Below, in pieces: positions 6,416 to 13,423 of a stretch of DNA of 14,726 nt. The position numbers and the translations under genes were made by a program. Source of the DNA: Pelagihabitans sp037969055 (GTDB lineage Bacteria > Bacteroidota > Bacteroidia > Flavobacteriales > Flavobacteriaceae); contig JBBKWR010000193.1 of NCBI GenBank assembly GCA_037969055.1, positions 1 to 14,726 on the forward strand, read 5' to 3'. Below the pieces are notes generated by a model. The model saw only the letters and a list, made by a program, of their open reading frames with translations. It did no database searches and was not told the origin of the DNA. Numbering within the stretch: the stretch's first letter is position 1; each line of letters begins with the position of its first letter.

Positions 6416-7210
6416 ATGAATCATACCAAGAAAAAAATTTCAGCCCTTATAATCGCATATAATGAAATAGGCTATATCGAGAGATCTATAGCCTCTATAG
6501 ATTTTGCCGACGAAATCATTGTAATCGATTCTTATAGTACGGATGGCACCTATGAATACCTTCAAAACCATCCCAAGGTTAAAGTTATACAACATCCATT
6601 TTCAAATTTTACCTTACAAAAATCCTTTGCCCTAAAACATGCGACAAACGATTGGGTGTTATTCTTGGATGCCGATGAAGTTGTATCAACAAACCTGAAG
6701 AATGAAATTATTGAAACGGTCAACAACGATTCGGATGTTGTGGCTTACTGGTTTTATAGAAAGTTTATGTTCCAAAACCAACCATTGAACTTTAGTGGCT
6801 GGCAAACCGACAAAAATTATAGGCTATTTAGAAAAAGTAAGGCGCAGTTCTCAGATAAAAAGATTGTTCATGAAACGTTGGATGTTAACGGCAAATCAGG
6901 AATACTAAGGGAAAAGTTGACACATTTCTGCTATAAGAATTATGAAGATTACAAATCTAAAATGCTTAAATATGGCAGATTGAAGGCAAAGGAAGCCTTT
7001 TTTAAAGAAAAACCTTTTAACTACGCCTGTTTGGTTTTCAAACCAATGTGGAAATTTTTTAACCATTACATCTTACGGTTAGGCTTTTTGGACGGAAAAA
7101 AGGGCATTACTATTTGCTATTTAAATGCATTGTCTGATTTCGAACGCTACAAAGAACTAAAAAAATTAGAGAAGAAGAACGAGCTCGCCTATTATTTGGT
7201 GATGCCGTAA
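6416..7210 (+). CDS. Family 2 glycosyltransferase (WaaE/KdtX-like)
   Basis: Transfers a sugar from a nucleotide-sugar donor; similar proteins add glucose or another hexose to the LPS inner core. The protein has 264 residues with the GT-A fold first: SALIIAYNEIGYIERSI (9-25), VIDSYSTDGT (36-45) and the metal-binding LDADE with D85-x-D87. The middle part, GWQTDKNYRLFRK followed by KKIVHETL (128-155), is the acceptor region shared with WaaE/KdtX proteins. The C-terminal third is basic and aromatic with a hydrophobic patch near 205-225, suggesting attachment to the inner face of the cytoplasmic membrane. No signal peptide is present. Its last 19 bases overlap the end of the next gene on the opposite strand. 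Donor and acceptor cannot be read from the sequence. Confidence 0.9.
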   Translation: MNHTKKKISALIIAYNEIGYIERSIASIDFADEIIVIDSYSTDGTYEYLQNHPKVKVIQHPFSNFTLQKSFALKHATNDWVLFLDADEVVSTNLKNEIIETVNNDSDVVAYWFYRKFMFQNQPLNFSGWQTDKNYRLFRKSKAQFSDKKIVHETLDVNGKSGILREKLTHFCYKNYEDYKSKMLKYGRLKAKEAFFKEKPFNYACLVFKPMWKFFNHYILRLGFLDGKKGITICYLNALSDFERYKELKKLEKKNELAYYLVMP

Positions 7211-8004
7211 TACGACCAGACACTTTTATTTTGGCGTACCTCCTTTCGGATGACTTGATTTTTAGCGATGGCTTCTGGCGTTTTATAACCCCGCTCATGG
7301 TCTAAATGTACACACACGGCGCTATATCGTAATTGTTTGGCTTGCACGCCGTAATTTTGCAATCTTTCCCCAAATTCCCTGTCTTCACCTCCATATTGCA
7401 TTCTTTCGTCAAATCCGTTTACGTTCATAACATCTTTTTTCCAACCGGAAGAATTATGTCCGTTCCAACTTGCATTGGTCGGCGTAATGGAATTGAAAAA
7501 CTTTGAGATAAATCCCCTGGCCGTTAGCTTGGTGTTTTTGAACGTCTTTGGAATTCCTTTTTCTTTCAACCATTGAATATTGAAGCAATTCTGCTTCTCG
7601 ATATCCAACTTGGTTATGGCAAGCGATATATTCATCGGCAGCATGTAATATCCCCCTGAAATAAAATAACCTGATTCTTTGTTCATATAATGCACCTGCA
7701 CAAAATCTTCCCTTGGGATACAATCGCCATCCGTCATGATGATATATTCGGTTTTACTAGCTAAAATGGCCTTATTAAGGATCTTGCACTTCTGGAAACC
7801 ATCATCTGCTTGCCAGACATGCTGGATTGGAAAGCTTAATTTTTCCTTGATATTCTCGATCAATTGCTTGGTCTCATGGGTCGAGCCATCATCTGCAATG
7901 ATAACCTCAAAATCTTTGTAGGTTTGGCAGTTGAATCCCCATAAGACTTTTTCAAGCCATTCAGGTTTGTTATAGGTACTCACAATTACACTTACCGTAC
8001 TCAT
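7192..8004 (-). CDS. Family 2 glycosyltransferase with galactosyltransferase-like C-terminal region
   Basis: A 270-residue GT-A glycosyltransferase, probably working on cell-surface glycan. Motifs: VSVIVSTYNKPEWLEKVL (4-21), VIIADDGSTHET (34-45) and MTDGDCIPR with metal-binding D92-x-D94. A C-terminal block, NGFDERMQYGGEDREFGERL (196-215), is the glyco_transf_7C type found in galactosyl- and chondroitin-polymerising enzymes, with the ED pair at 207-208 likely catalytic. The early block VWQADDGFQKCKILNKAI (63-80) is common in Bacteroidota members. There are no membrane segments. It is the only glycosyltransferase of this cluster on the minus strand and has its own well-spaced promoter. Its 3' end overlaps the previous gene tail to tail by 19 bases. 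Confidence 0.9.
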   Translation of the reverse strand: MSTVSVIVSTYNKPEWLEKVLWGFNCQTYKDFEVIIADDGSTHETKQLIENIKEKLSFPIQHVWQADDGFQKCKILNKAILASKTEYIIMTDGDCIPREDFVQVHYMNKESGYFISGGYYMLPMNISLAITKLDIEKQNCFNIQWLKEKGIPKTFKNTKLTARGFISKFFNSITPTNASWNGHNSSGWKKDVMNVNGFDERMQYGGEDREFGERLQNYGVQAKQLRYSAVCVHLDHERGYKTPEAIAKNQVIRKEVRQNKSVWSYYGITK

Positions 8005-8031
8005 TGATTTCTTTACTTTTTAAAGATTTTA

Positions 8032-8061
8032 CAAATGTAGTTTTTTGAGGTGCATAGGCAA
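8032..8061 (-). promoter_or_regulatory. Bacteroidota-type promoter for the minus-strand glycosyltransferase
   Basis: On the minus strand TTG (8061-8059) is followed after 19 bases by TACATTTG (8039-8032), a full match to TAnnTTTG. The ATG at 8004 starts 27 bases later. The spacing fits the -33/-7 arrangement known in Flavobacterium and Bacteroides. This is the best-formed promoter in the window. Confidence 0.7.
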
Positions 8062-8087
8062 TAAAATTAAAGGGCTAAATATACGGT

Positions 8088-8102
8088 CCCAAAGACCTTG
8101 GG
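8088..8102. promoter_or_regulatory. Inverted repeat CCCAA-N5-TTGGG upstream of the GT9 promoter
   Basis: CCCAA (8088-8092) and TTGGG (8098-8102) form a perfect 5-bp dyad with a 5-base centre. With T8087 bulged, GG (8085-8086) and CC (8103-8104) extend the arms by two pairs. It ends 11 bases before the TATATTTG at 8114 and so covers the place where the -33 contact would fall. It could be an operator; a chance dyad is also possible. Confidence 0.3.
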
Positions 8103-8113
8103 CCGAATTTGGT

Positions 8114-8121
8114 TATATTTG
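8114..8121 (+). promoter_or_regulatory. TAnnTTTG -7 element for the GT9-GT2 operon
   Basis: TATATTTG is a full match to the Bacteroidota -7 consensus, 32 bases before the ATG at 8154. The only nearby TTG (8098-8100) is 13 bases upstream, too close for a standard -33, so activator help or a weak -33 is likely. Confidence 0.6.
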
Positions 8122-8153
8122 TACCATTAAATAAATGCGCCCCAAAAACCACT

Positions 8154-9218
8154 ATGAAATTCCTTGTGATCCAGCAAAAAATGATAGGGGATGTTTTGAC
8201 GAGCACGGTTATCTGTGAAAATCTAAAACACCTCAACCCGCATTGCAAAGTTCATTTTATTGCAAATGAAAACACCCTTGCAGTTCTGGAAAACAATCCG
8301 TTTATTGACGAAGTCATTGTGTTCAAAAATGAATACAGAACCAACAAAACGGCCTTCTATCGATTTTTACGAAATATAAGAAAGGTTGACTACCATGCTG
8401 TGATCGACGCTTATGGAAAATTGGAGAGCAACCTCATCTGTCTTTTTTCGAAGGCAAAGTACAAGATAAGCCATCAAAAATGGTATTCAAATTGGATATA
8501 CACCGATACAACCCAGGAAAATTTGAATCCGGTGGGCAACCTTCCCCTGGCCATTGAAAATAGGCTGCAATTGGTCTCGCCACTGCTACAGCAAAGCAAT
8601 ACTTACGAAACCCTTCCAAAGATATACTTGACCGATTCAGAAATAGAAATGGCTGCGAAGAAGGTCGCTCCTTTAAAATCGTCCTCAAAGGACGCATTGA
8701 TAATGATCAGTATTTTGGGTAGTGGTCCCATGAAGACGTACCCTCCTGAATTTATGGCAGAAGTACTTAACACGCTCTGTGATCATAGTGCAGGTAAAAT
8801 CTTATTCAACTATATTCCTACCCAAGAAAAGGAAGCCAGGGATATTTATGAAAAATGTAATAAGCGCACTCAGCACCGTATTGTTTTTGATTTATATTCC
8901 AGTTCGCTGCGGGACTTTATCGCCCTAATATCGCAATGCACAGCCATGATCGGCAACGAAGGTGGGGCAGTTAACATGGCCAAGGCACTCAATGTGCCGT
9001 CTTTCAGTCTTTTTAGTCCGTTTATTCTGAAAGGAGCTTGGCAGGGCACATCGGAAGCGCTTCATAAGGGAATTCATCTATCGGATTACAGGCCCGATCT
9101 ATTTGAGAATATGGATAAAAAAAGTATCAAGAAAAATATTGATCGACTGTATGGGGCCTTCGAGCCACATCTTTTCAAACCCGACTTGCTCCAATTTGTG
9201 GAGGAACATTGTAATTAA
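8154..9218 (+). CDS. Family 9 glycosyltransferase (heptosyltransferase-like)
   Basis: GT-B enzyme of the ADP-heptose:LPS heptosyltransferase family, acting at the cytoplasmic face on LPS/LOS core or a related glycan. The protein has 354 residues. The N-terminal domain opens with KFLVIQQKMIGDVLTST (2-18), matching the family's ILVIRxxxIGDVLxxT, and FIDEVIVF (50-57) follows. The C-terminal donor-binding domain has ILGSGPMKTYPPEFMAEVL (187-205), close to the family's KxWP motif, and AMIGNEGGAVNMAKALNVP (264-282) in place of the usual GxDSGPMHLA. The Asp-Ser-Gly change to Glu-Gly-Gly is a divergence worth noting. A TTG at 8109 would lengthen it by 15 residues that overlap the -7 element, so the ATG at 8154 is preferred. 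It forms an operon with the next glycosyltransferase nine bases downstream. The sugar may not be heptose. Confidence 0.88.
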   Translation: MKFLVIQQKMIGDVLTSTVICENLKHLNPHCKVHFIANENTLAVLENNPFIDEVIVFKNEYRTNKTAFYRFLRNIRKVDYHAVIDAYGKLESNLICLFSKAKYKISHQKWYSNWIYTDTTQENLNPVGNLPLAIENRLQLVSPLLQQSNTYETLPKIYLTDSEIEMAAKKVAPLKSSSKDALIMISILGSGPMKTYPPEFMAEVLNTLCDHSAGKILFNYIPTQEKEARDIYEKCNKRTQHRIVFDLYSSSLRDFIALISQCTAMIGNEGGAVNMAKALNVPSFSLFSPFILKGAWQGTSEALHKGIHLSDYRPDLFENMDKKSIKKNIDRLYGAFEPHLFKPDLLQFVEEHCN

Positions 9219-9227
9219 CGACCGCTA

Positions 9228-10181
9228 ATGGACAATGCCCCAGTAGGAAATCAAAAATCCGCGATCGCTGTTATCATCATCAACTACAATTCCTCGGAAT
9301 ATACCCTCAAATGTGTCGATCGGGTCTTGGAGGTTACGCCGGCTGGTCTTTCGTATGAAATCATAATTGTCGACAACGCTTCGGAAAAAGAAGATTTCCA
9401 AAAGCTGCAAACCTATGTTTCGGTCTTAAAAAATAGCAAGGTTGCCTTATTTCGAAGCAGGATCAATACCGGATTTGGTGGGGGCAATATGTTTGGCGTG
9501 CAGCATTCGAACTCAGCGTATTACCTTTTCCTGAACAACGATACGCTGTTGAAGAACGATGCGATCTCCATTTGCCTTAACTTCATGGAGACCACCCCAG
9601 ATGCCACTATCTGTGGGGCACAAATTTACAATGAAGCGGATAAGCCGGAGGTCAGCTTTGACCACTTTACCTCCTTTGCCCGGGAAGTTTTTGGTAAAAA
9701 AGCAGTTGAAGCCCTTTTCCCTGGCAAGCCCAACAGGCGGAAAATCTATACCGAGCCCCTATTAGTGGATTATGTCAATGGAAGTTTTATGTTTTGCAGG
9801 GCGACCGACTTCAACGATGTGGGCGGGTTCGACACCAACATCTTTTTATATTTCGAAGAAAGTGACCTTTGCTATCGATTGAAAAAGCAGGGAAGAAAAA
9901 CCTATTTTCTACCTGCCGCCGCCTATCTTCATTTTCAAGGTAAAAGCATCGATAAGACGGGGATGTCGATCGCTACCAAAATAGAGCTTAAAACGTCTAT
10001 GTTCTATGTGATCCGGAAAAATTATGGCTATGTGCATTATCAAATATTACGCTTGTTCTTTATCCTCCGATATGGATTGGTCTCGCTGATCAAACCTAAA
10101 TATTTTCCCCTGTTCCATCGGATCCTGATTGGACTCCCCTTGGGAAAATCGCTTAAACAAAAACAACAAATCAAAGATTAA
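9228..10181 (+). CDS. Family 2 glycosyltransferase (rhamnosyltransferase WbbL-like)
   Basis: A 317-residue GT2 enzyme of the WbbL/RfbN-like group, many of which transfer rhamnose from dTDP-rhamnose to a lipid-linked or LPS acceptor. Motifs in order: VIIINYNSSEYTLKCV (15-30), IIIVDNASE (45-53), INTGFGGGNMFG (79-90), FLNNDT (101-106) where D105 takes the metal-binding place, VNGSFMFCR (183-191), then GGFDTNIFLYFEESDLCYRL (199-218) with the catalytic-base ED-type pair changed to ES. The C-terminal region has a hydrophobic stretch near 275-290 and a basic end, suggesting membrane contact. It starts nine bases after the GT9 gene, so the two are probably co-transcribed. The donor sugar is inferred only from family resemblance. 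Confidence 0.9.
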   Translation: MDNAPVGNQKSAIAVIIINYNSSEYTLKCVDRVLEVTPAGLSYEIIIVDNASEKEDFQKLQTYVSVLKNSKVALFRSRINTGFGGGNMFGVQHSNSAYYLFLNNDTLLKNDAISICLNFMETTPDATICGAQIYNEADKPEVSFDHFTSFAREVFGKKAVEALFPGKPNRRKIYTEPLLVDYVNGSFMFCRATDFNDVGGFDTNIFLYFEESDLCYRLKKQGRKTYFLPAAAYLHFQGKSIDKTGMSIATKIELKTSMFYVIRKNYGYVHYQILRLFFILRYGLVSLIKPKYFPLFHRILIGLPLGKSLKQKQQIKD

Positions 10182-10207
10182 AATCTGTTCTCCAAACTTA
10201 GATAATG

Positions 10208-10215
10208 TATTTTTG
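10208..10215 (+). promoter_or_regulatory. TAnnTTTG -7 element for the threonylcarbamoyl-AMP synthase gene
   Basis: TATTTTTG matches TAnnTTTG and lies 37 bases before the TTG start at 10253, inside the 71-base gap after the glycosyltransferase. I see no TTG at the expected -33 distance. T-rich sequence makes a chance match easier here. Confidence 0.45.
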
Positions 10216-10252
10216 TCGCTTCATAATTGTGTAAGTATATATCCAAATTGAT

Positions 10253-10813
10253 TTGACAGAAGAAATAAACAAAGCAATCACCGTTTTGGAACAAGGGGGT
10301 CTTATCCTCTACCCCACCGATACCATTTGGGGCATTGGTTGTGATGCAACCAACGAAGCAGCGGTCAGAAAGGTTTATCAATTGAAGCAACGGGAGGATA
10401 GCAAAGCAATGATCTGTCTGGTGGCGCATGTGGCCATGTTGGAAAGACATGTGGCCGAGGTTCCCGACGTAGCGTATGATATCATTGACCTGAGCACCAA
10501 GCCCGTGACCATCATCTACGACCATCCGAAGGGCATTGCAAAAAACTTGATAGCAGCGGACAATACCTTAGCCATACGTGTGGCCTCCGATAAATTTTGC
10601 CAATACCTGATCAATAAACTTAAAAAACCCTTGGTATCTACCTCCGCGAATCTCTCAGGCAATCCCGCCCCGCATAATTTTACCCAGATAAGTCAACCTA
10701 TTTTAAAAGGAGTAGACTATGTGGTAAATTTGCGCCAAGATCAAACCAGTGGAACGCCCTCCTCCATCATAAAATTGGGCAATGACGGATCCGTTAAGGT
10801 AATTCGGGAATAA
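10253..10813 (+). CDS. tsaC: L-threonylcarbamoyladenylate synthase (YrdC/Sua5 family)
   Basis: Makes threonylcarbamoyl-AMP from threonine, bicarbonate and ATP, the first step of t6A37 modification of ANN-decoding tRNAs. The protein has 186 residues, the short YrdC type without the extra Sua5 domain. Motifs: GGLILYPTDTIWGIGCDA (15-32), YQLKQREDSKAM (42-53) in the substrate-binding KxR region, KPVTIIY (83-89), LAIRVASD (106-113) and VSTSANLSG (128-136). The start is unusual: no in-frame ATG exists between the upstream stop at 10232-10234 and the conserved core, so TTG at 10253 (giving MTEEINKAI) is the best choice; ATT at 10247 is a poorer option. It is followed after 58 bases by cca, another tRNA-maturation gene, suggesting one transcript. 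Confidence 0.93.
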   Translation: MTEEINKAITVLEQGGLILYPTDTIWGIGCDATNEAAVRKVYQLKQREDSKAMICLVAHVAMLERHVAEVPDVAYDIIDLSTKPVTIIYDHPKGIAKNLIAADNTLAIRVASDKFCQYLINKLKKPLVSTSANLSGNPAPHNFTQISQPILKGVDYVVNLRQDQTSGTPSSIIKLGNDGSVKVIRE

Positions 10814-10871
10814 GACTAAGCAACGACCTAATAATCCGCCCAACAAAGACTAAACATTGGGGTCAAAAAAA

Positions 10872-12296
10872 ATGATGCAACAGCACCACAAACAAGCACT
10901 AAAACAACCGATTTTTTCGGTCATCATGGAAGCTGCCGAAGAACTTGGAGTAGACTCTTATGTGATTGGGGGTTATGTGCGGGACTACCTATTAAATAGG
11001 GGCATCCCAAAGGATATTGATATTGTGGCCGTCGGGAGCGGTATCGCCTTGGCGAAAAAAGTAGCCTCCAAATTAAAAGGAAAACCCAAGGTTTCGGTAT
11101 TCAAAAACTTTGGGACCGCCATGATCAAAGACGGGGAAATCGAGCTGGAATTCGTAGGTGCCCGAAAAGAAAGCTATGACCGCGACAGTCGAAAACCAGT
11201 GGTGGAAGACGGCAGTTTGGAGGACGACCAAAAGAGAAGGGATTTTACCATCAACGCACTTGCTTTGTCATTGAACAAAATTGATTTCGGGGCCTTGCTG
11301 GACCCGTTCGATGGATTGGGCGATCTGGAACGCAAATTGATCCGCACCCCCTTGGCTCCAGGCATTACCTATTCCGATGATCCCCTACGGATGTTGCGCG
11401 CCATCCGTTTCGCAACCCAACTTGACTTTAGCATCCAGCTGGAATCCCTGAAGGCAATAACGGAAAATAAAGAGCGCATTAAGATCATTTCTGGGGAGAG
11501 AATTGTGGAAGAATTGCATAAGATTTTAGAGAGCAAGACGCCTTCAGTGGGTTTTGCACTCCTGCATAAAACAGAACTACTGCCTTATATCCTGCCCGAG
11601 CTGATCGCCTTGGAAGGGATAGAAGAAATCGAAGGGCAACGCCATAAAGACAACTTTTGGCACACCTTGGAGGTGGTCGACAATATCTCGAAAACGACCG
11701 ATAACGTTTGGCTCCGATGGGCCGCACTGTTGCACGACATCGGGAAGGCCCCCACCAAGAAATTCAATAAAAAGCTGGGGTGGACGTTTCACGGACATGA
11801 ATTTGTGGGATCGAAGATGGTGTACAAACTTTTCAAACGCCTTCACATGCCCTTGAACGAAAAAATGAAGTTCGTACAGAAGATGGTGTTGATGAGCTCC
11901 CGCCCTATTATTCTTGCAGAAGATTTTGCCACTGATTCGGCCGTGCGCCGTTTGGTGTTCGATGCCGGGGAACACGTAGATGATTTGATGACCTTGTGCG
12001 AGGCCGATATCACGACCAAAAATCCAAGAAAACAAAAAAAGTACAAGAACAATTTTAGCCTGGTCCGTCAGAAAATTATAGAAGTGGAGGAAAGGGATCA
12101 CATCCGCAATTTTCAACCCCCTATAAGTGGGGAGGAAATCATGCGAACTTTCAACCTTAAACCTTCCAAGGAAATAGGTGTCATCAAGGAGGCTATCAAA
12201 GAGGCCATTTTAGAAGGCGAAATTCCGAATGAATACCAGGCTGCTAAAATTTATATGATCAAAACGGGCACGGAAATGGGATTGACCGTAACCTGA
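10872..12296 (+). CDS. cca: CCA-adding tRNA nucleotidyltransferase (or related class II enzyme) with HD domain
   Basis: Adds or repairs the 3' CCA end of tRNAs. From the ATG at 10872 the protein has 474 residues. The class II nucleotidyltransferase head is complete: IGGYVRDYLL (32-41), metal-binding DID at 48-50, KRRDFTINALAL (121-132) and SDDPLRMLRAIRFATQL (168-184). The neck and body follow to about 245. An HD domain follows, with H264, LHDIGK carrying H288-D289, and later HGHEF (307-311) and D379. Such HD domains are associated with phosphohydrolase activity. The frame opens at a TTG at 10857, which would add five residues; the double ATG at 10872/10875 is preferred. Some members of this family in other bacteria are A-adding only or poly(A) polymerases, which motifs alone cannot separate, but this appears to be the housekeeping copy. 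Confidence 0.93.
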   Translation: MMQQHHKQALKQPIFSVIMEAAEELGVDSYVIGGYVRDYLLNRGIPKDIDIVAVGSGIALAKKVASKLKGKPKVSVFKNFGTAMIKDGEIELEFVGARKESYDRDSRKPVVEDGSLEDDQKRRDFTINALALSLNKIDFGALLDPFDGLGDLERKLIRTPLAPGITYSDDPLRMLRAIRFATQLDFSIQLESLKAITENKERIKIISGERIVEELHKILESKTPSVGFALLHKTELLPYILPELIALEGIEEIEGQRHKDNFWHTLEVVDNISKTTDNVWLRWAALLHDIGKAPTKKFNKKLGWTFHGHEFVGSKMVYKLFKRLHMPLNEKMKFVQKMVLMSSRPIILAEDFATDSAVRRLVFDAGEHVDDLMTLCEADITTKNPRKQKKYKNNFSLVRQKIIEVEERDHIRNFQPPISGEEIMRTFNLKPSKEIGVIKEAIKEAILEGEIPNEYQAAKIYMIKTGTEMGLTVT

Positions 12297-12362
12297 ACCT
12301 GCCTCTCCCTTAAAAATTAGTAAAAATAGTACAGGCGTAAAACCTTAATATAGCAGGACATA

Positions 12363-13397
12363 ATGCAAGAGCGATTCCGAAAGACAGCAAAATTGGCCTT
12401 GGTACTCGTTTATTTGGTCATCGCAGCCGGTGCCATTGTACGGATGACGGGAAGCGGCATGGGTTGCCCGGATTGGCCCAAATGTTTTGGGTATTATATT
12501 CCCCCTACCGAAGCTTCCGAACTGCAGTGGAGCCGTGATAAGGCCTATAAAAAGGGACAGGTAATCATCGTTGAGGAGTCGCTGCAGGTCGCCAAAAATG
12601 ACTTCAAAACTTCCGATACTTTCGATAAAAAAAATTGGGAACCCTACACCAGGCATGACTATGCGGTATTTAATCCATGGCATACCTGGATCGAATTCAT
12701 CAACAGAGTATTTGGGGCCTTGGCAGGTTTGGCCACCCTTATTTTGGCCATTTTTTCTTTTGGATTCTGGAAAGCCCAAAAACAGGTAACCCTCCTTTCG
12801 ATACTTGTTGTATTTGCTATGGGTTTCCAGGCATGGTTGGGGGCTACCGTCGTCTATTCGGAATTGGAACCCATAAAAATAACCATTCATATGGTTATGG
12901 CATTGATTATTGTGGCCCTACTGCTCTATCTCATTCATCGCGCCAAAATCAAACGCGGACCAGCGAAGTTCGACAAGGTAATACTCAACTTACTCTGGAT
13001 CAGTACTGGGGCCACCCTTGTGCAAATTATCATGGGTACCCAGGTACGCCAATTTGTCGATGACCAAATTGATTTGGTGGGCGAATCGGCCAAACAGCTG
13101 TGGCTGGCAGATCCTTCCTTGGATTTCTATTTTCACCGAACTTTTTCCATAGTCGTACTACTGTTGAACCTATATCTTGCCTATCAAATCAAAAAACACC
13201 ATTTGGGCTATCACAAAATAAATTGGGTGCTCGCCCTTTTATTTTTCGAAGTCCTCACGGGGGTGCTCATGTATTATTTCAACTTCCCCTTTGCGAGCCA
13301 GCCCATTCACTTGGTACTTGCGTCCCTATTGTTCGGCACGCAATTTTATTTGGTTTTAGAAGCATTATATGCCCAAAAAAGTCACAAAACTTTGTAA
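12363..13397 (+). CDS. ctaA: Heme A synthase (COX15/CtaA family)
   Basis: Inner-membrane enzyme that oxidises the C8 methyl of heme O to the formyl group of heme A for cytochrome oxidase. The protein has 344 residues and about eight transmembrane helices. The first helix leads into IVRMTGSGMGCPDWPKCFG (25-43) with the Cys pair C35/C41. A long loop (44-105) follows, larger than in Bacillus CtaA but familiar in Bacteroidota. The helix after it begins HTWIEFINRVFG (107-118): Glu111 of the ExxH motif is kept but the expected heme-ligand His is N114. The other expected His residues are present: H176 in TIHMVMAL, H258 in FYFHRTFS, H316 in QPIHLVLASLLFG. It lies 66 bases after cca, same strand. ctaB and oxidase genes are not in the window. 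Confidence 0.93.
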   Translation: MQERFRKTAKLALVLVYLVIAAGAIVRMTGSGMGCPDWPKCFGYYIPPTEASELQWSRDKAYKKGQVIIVEESLQVAKNDFKTSDTFDKKNWEPYTRHDYAVFNPWHTWIEFINRVFGALAGLATLILAIFSFGFWKAQKQVTLLSILVVFAMGFQAWLGATVVYSELEPIKITIHMVMALIIVALLLYLIHRAKIKRGPAKFDKVILNLLWISTGATLVQIIMGTQVRQFVDDQIDLVGESAKQLWLADPSLDFYFHRTFSIVVLLLNLYLAYQIKKHHLGYHKINWVLALLFFEVLTGVLMYYFNFPFASQPIHLVLASLLFGTQFYLVLEALYAQKSHKTL

Positions 13398-13402
13398 ATT
13401 TG
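13395..13402 (+). promoter_or_regulatory. TAnnTTTG -7 element overlapping the ctaA stop codon
   Basis: TAAATTTG matches TAnnTTTG; its first three bases are the TAA of ctaA. It lies 21 bases before the ATG at 13424, a suitable distance. I see no TTG at standard -33 spacing, so the next gene may be read both from here and by read-through. Confidence 0.45.
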
Positions 13403-13423
13403 CCTTCACCTTAAAATGGGGAG

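Noticed and set aside
11577..12116. 179-codon open frame on the minus strand inside cca
   Set aside because: Fully antisense to a well-supported CCA enzyme with all motifs. The translated sequence shows no recognisable domain and reflects the codon use of the real gene.
12345..12890. 181-codon minus-strand open frame over the start of ctaA
   Set aside because: A shadow of the heme A synthase gene; it has no hydrophobic pattern or motif of its own.
12677..13063. 128-codon + strand open frame in a second frame of ctaA
   Set aside because: The ctaA frame carries the conserved helices and His residues throughout. The second frame has no recognisable content and no sign that a frameshift is needed.
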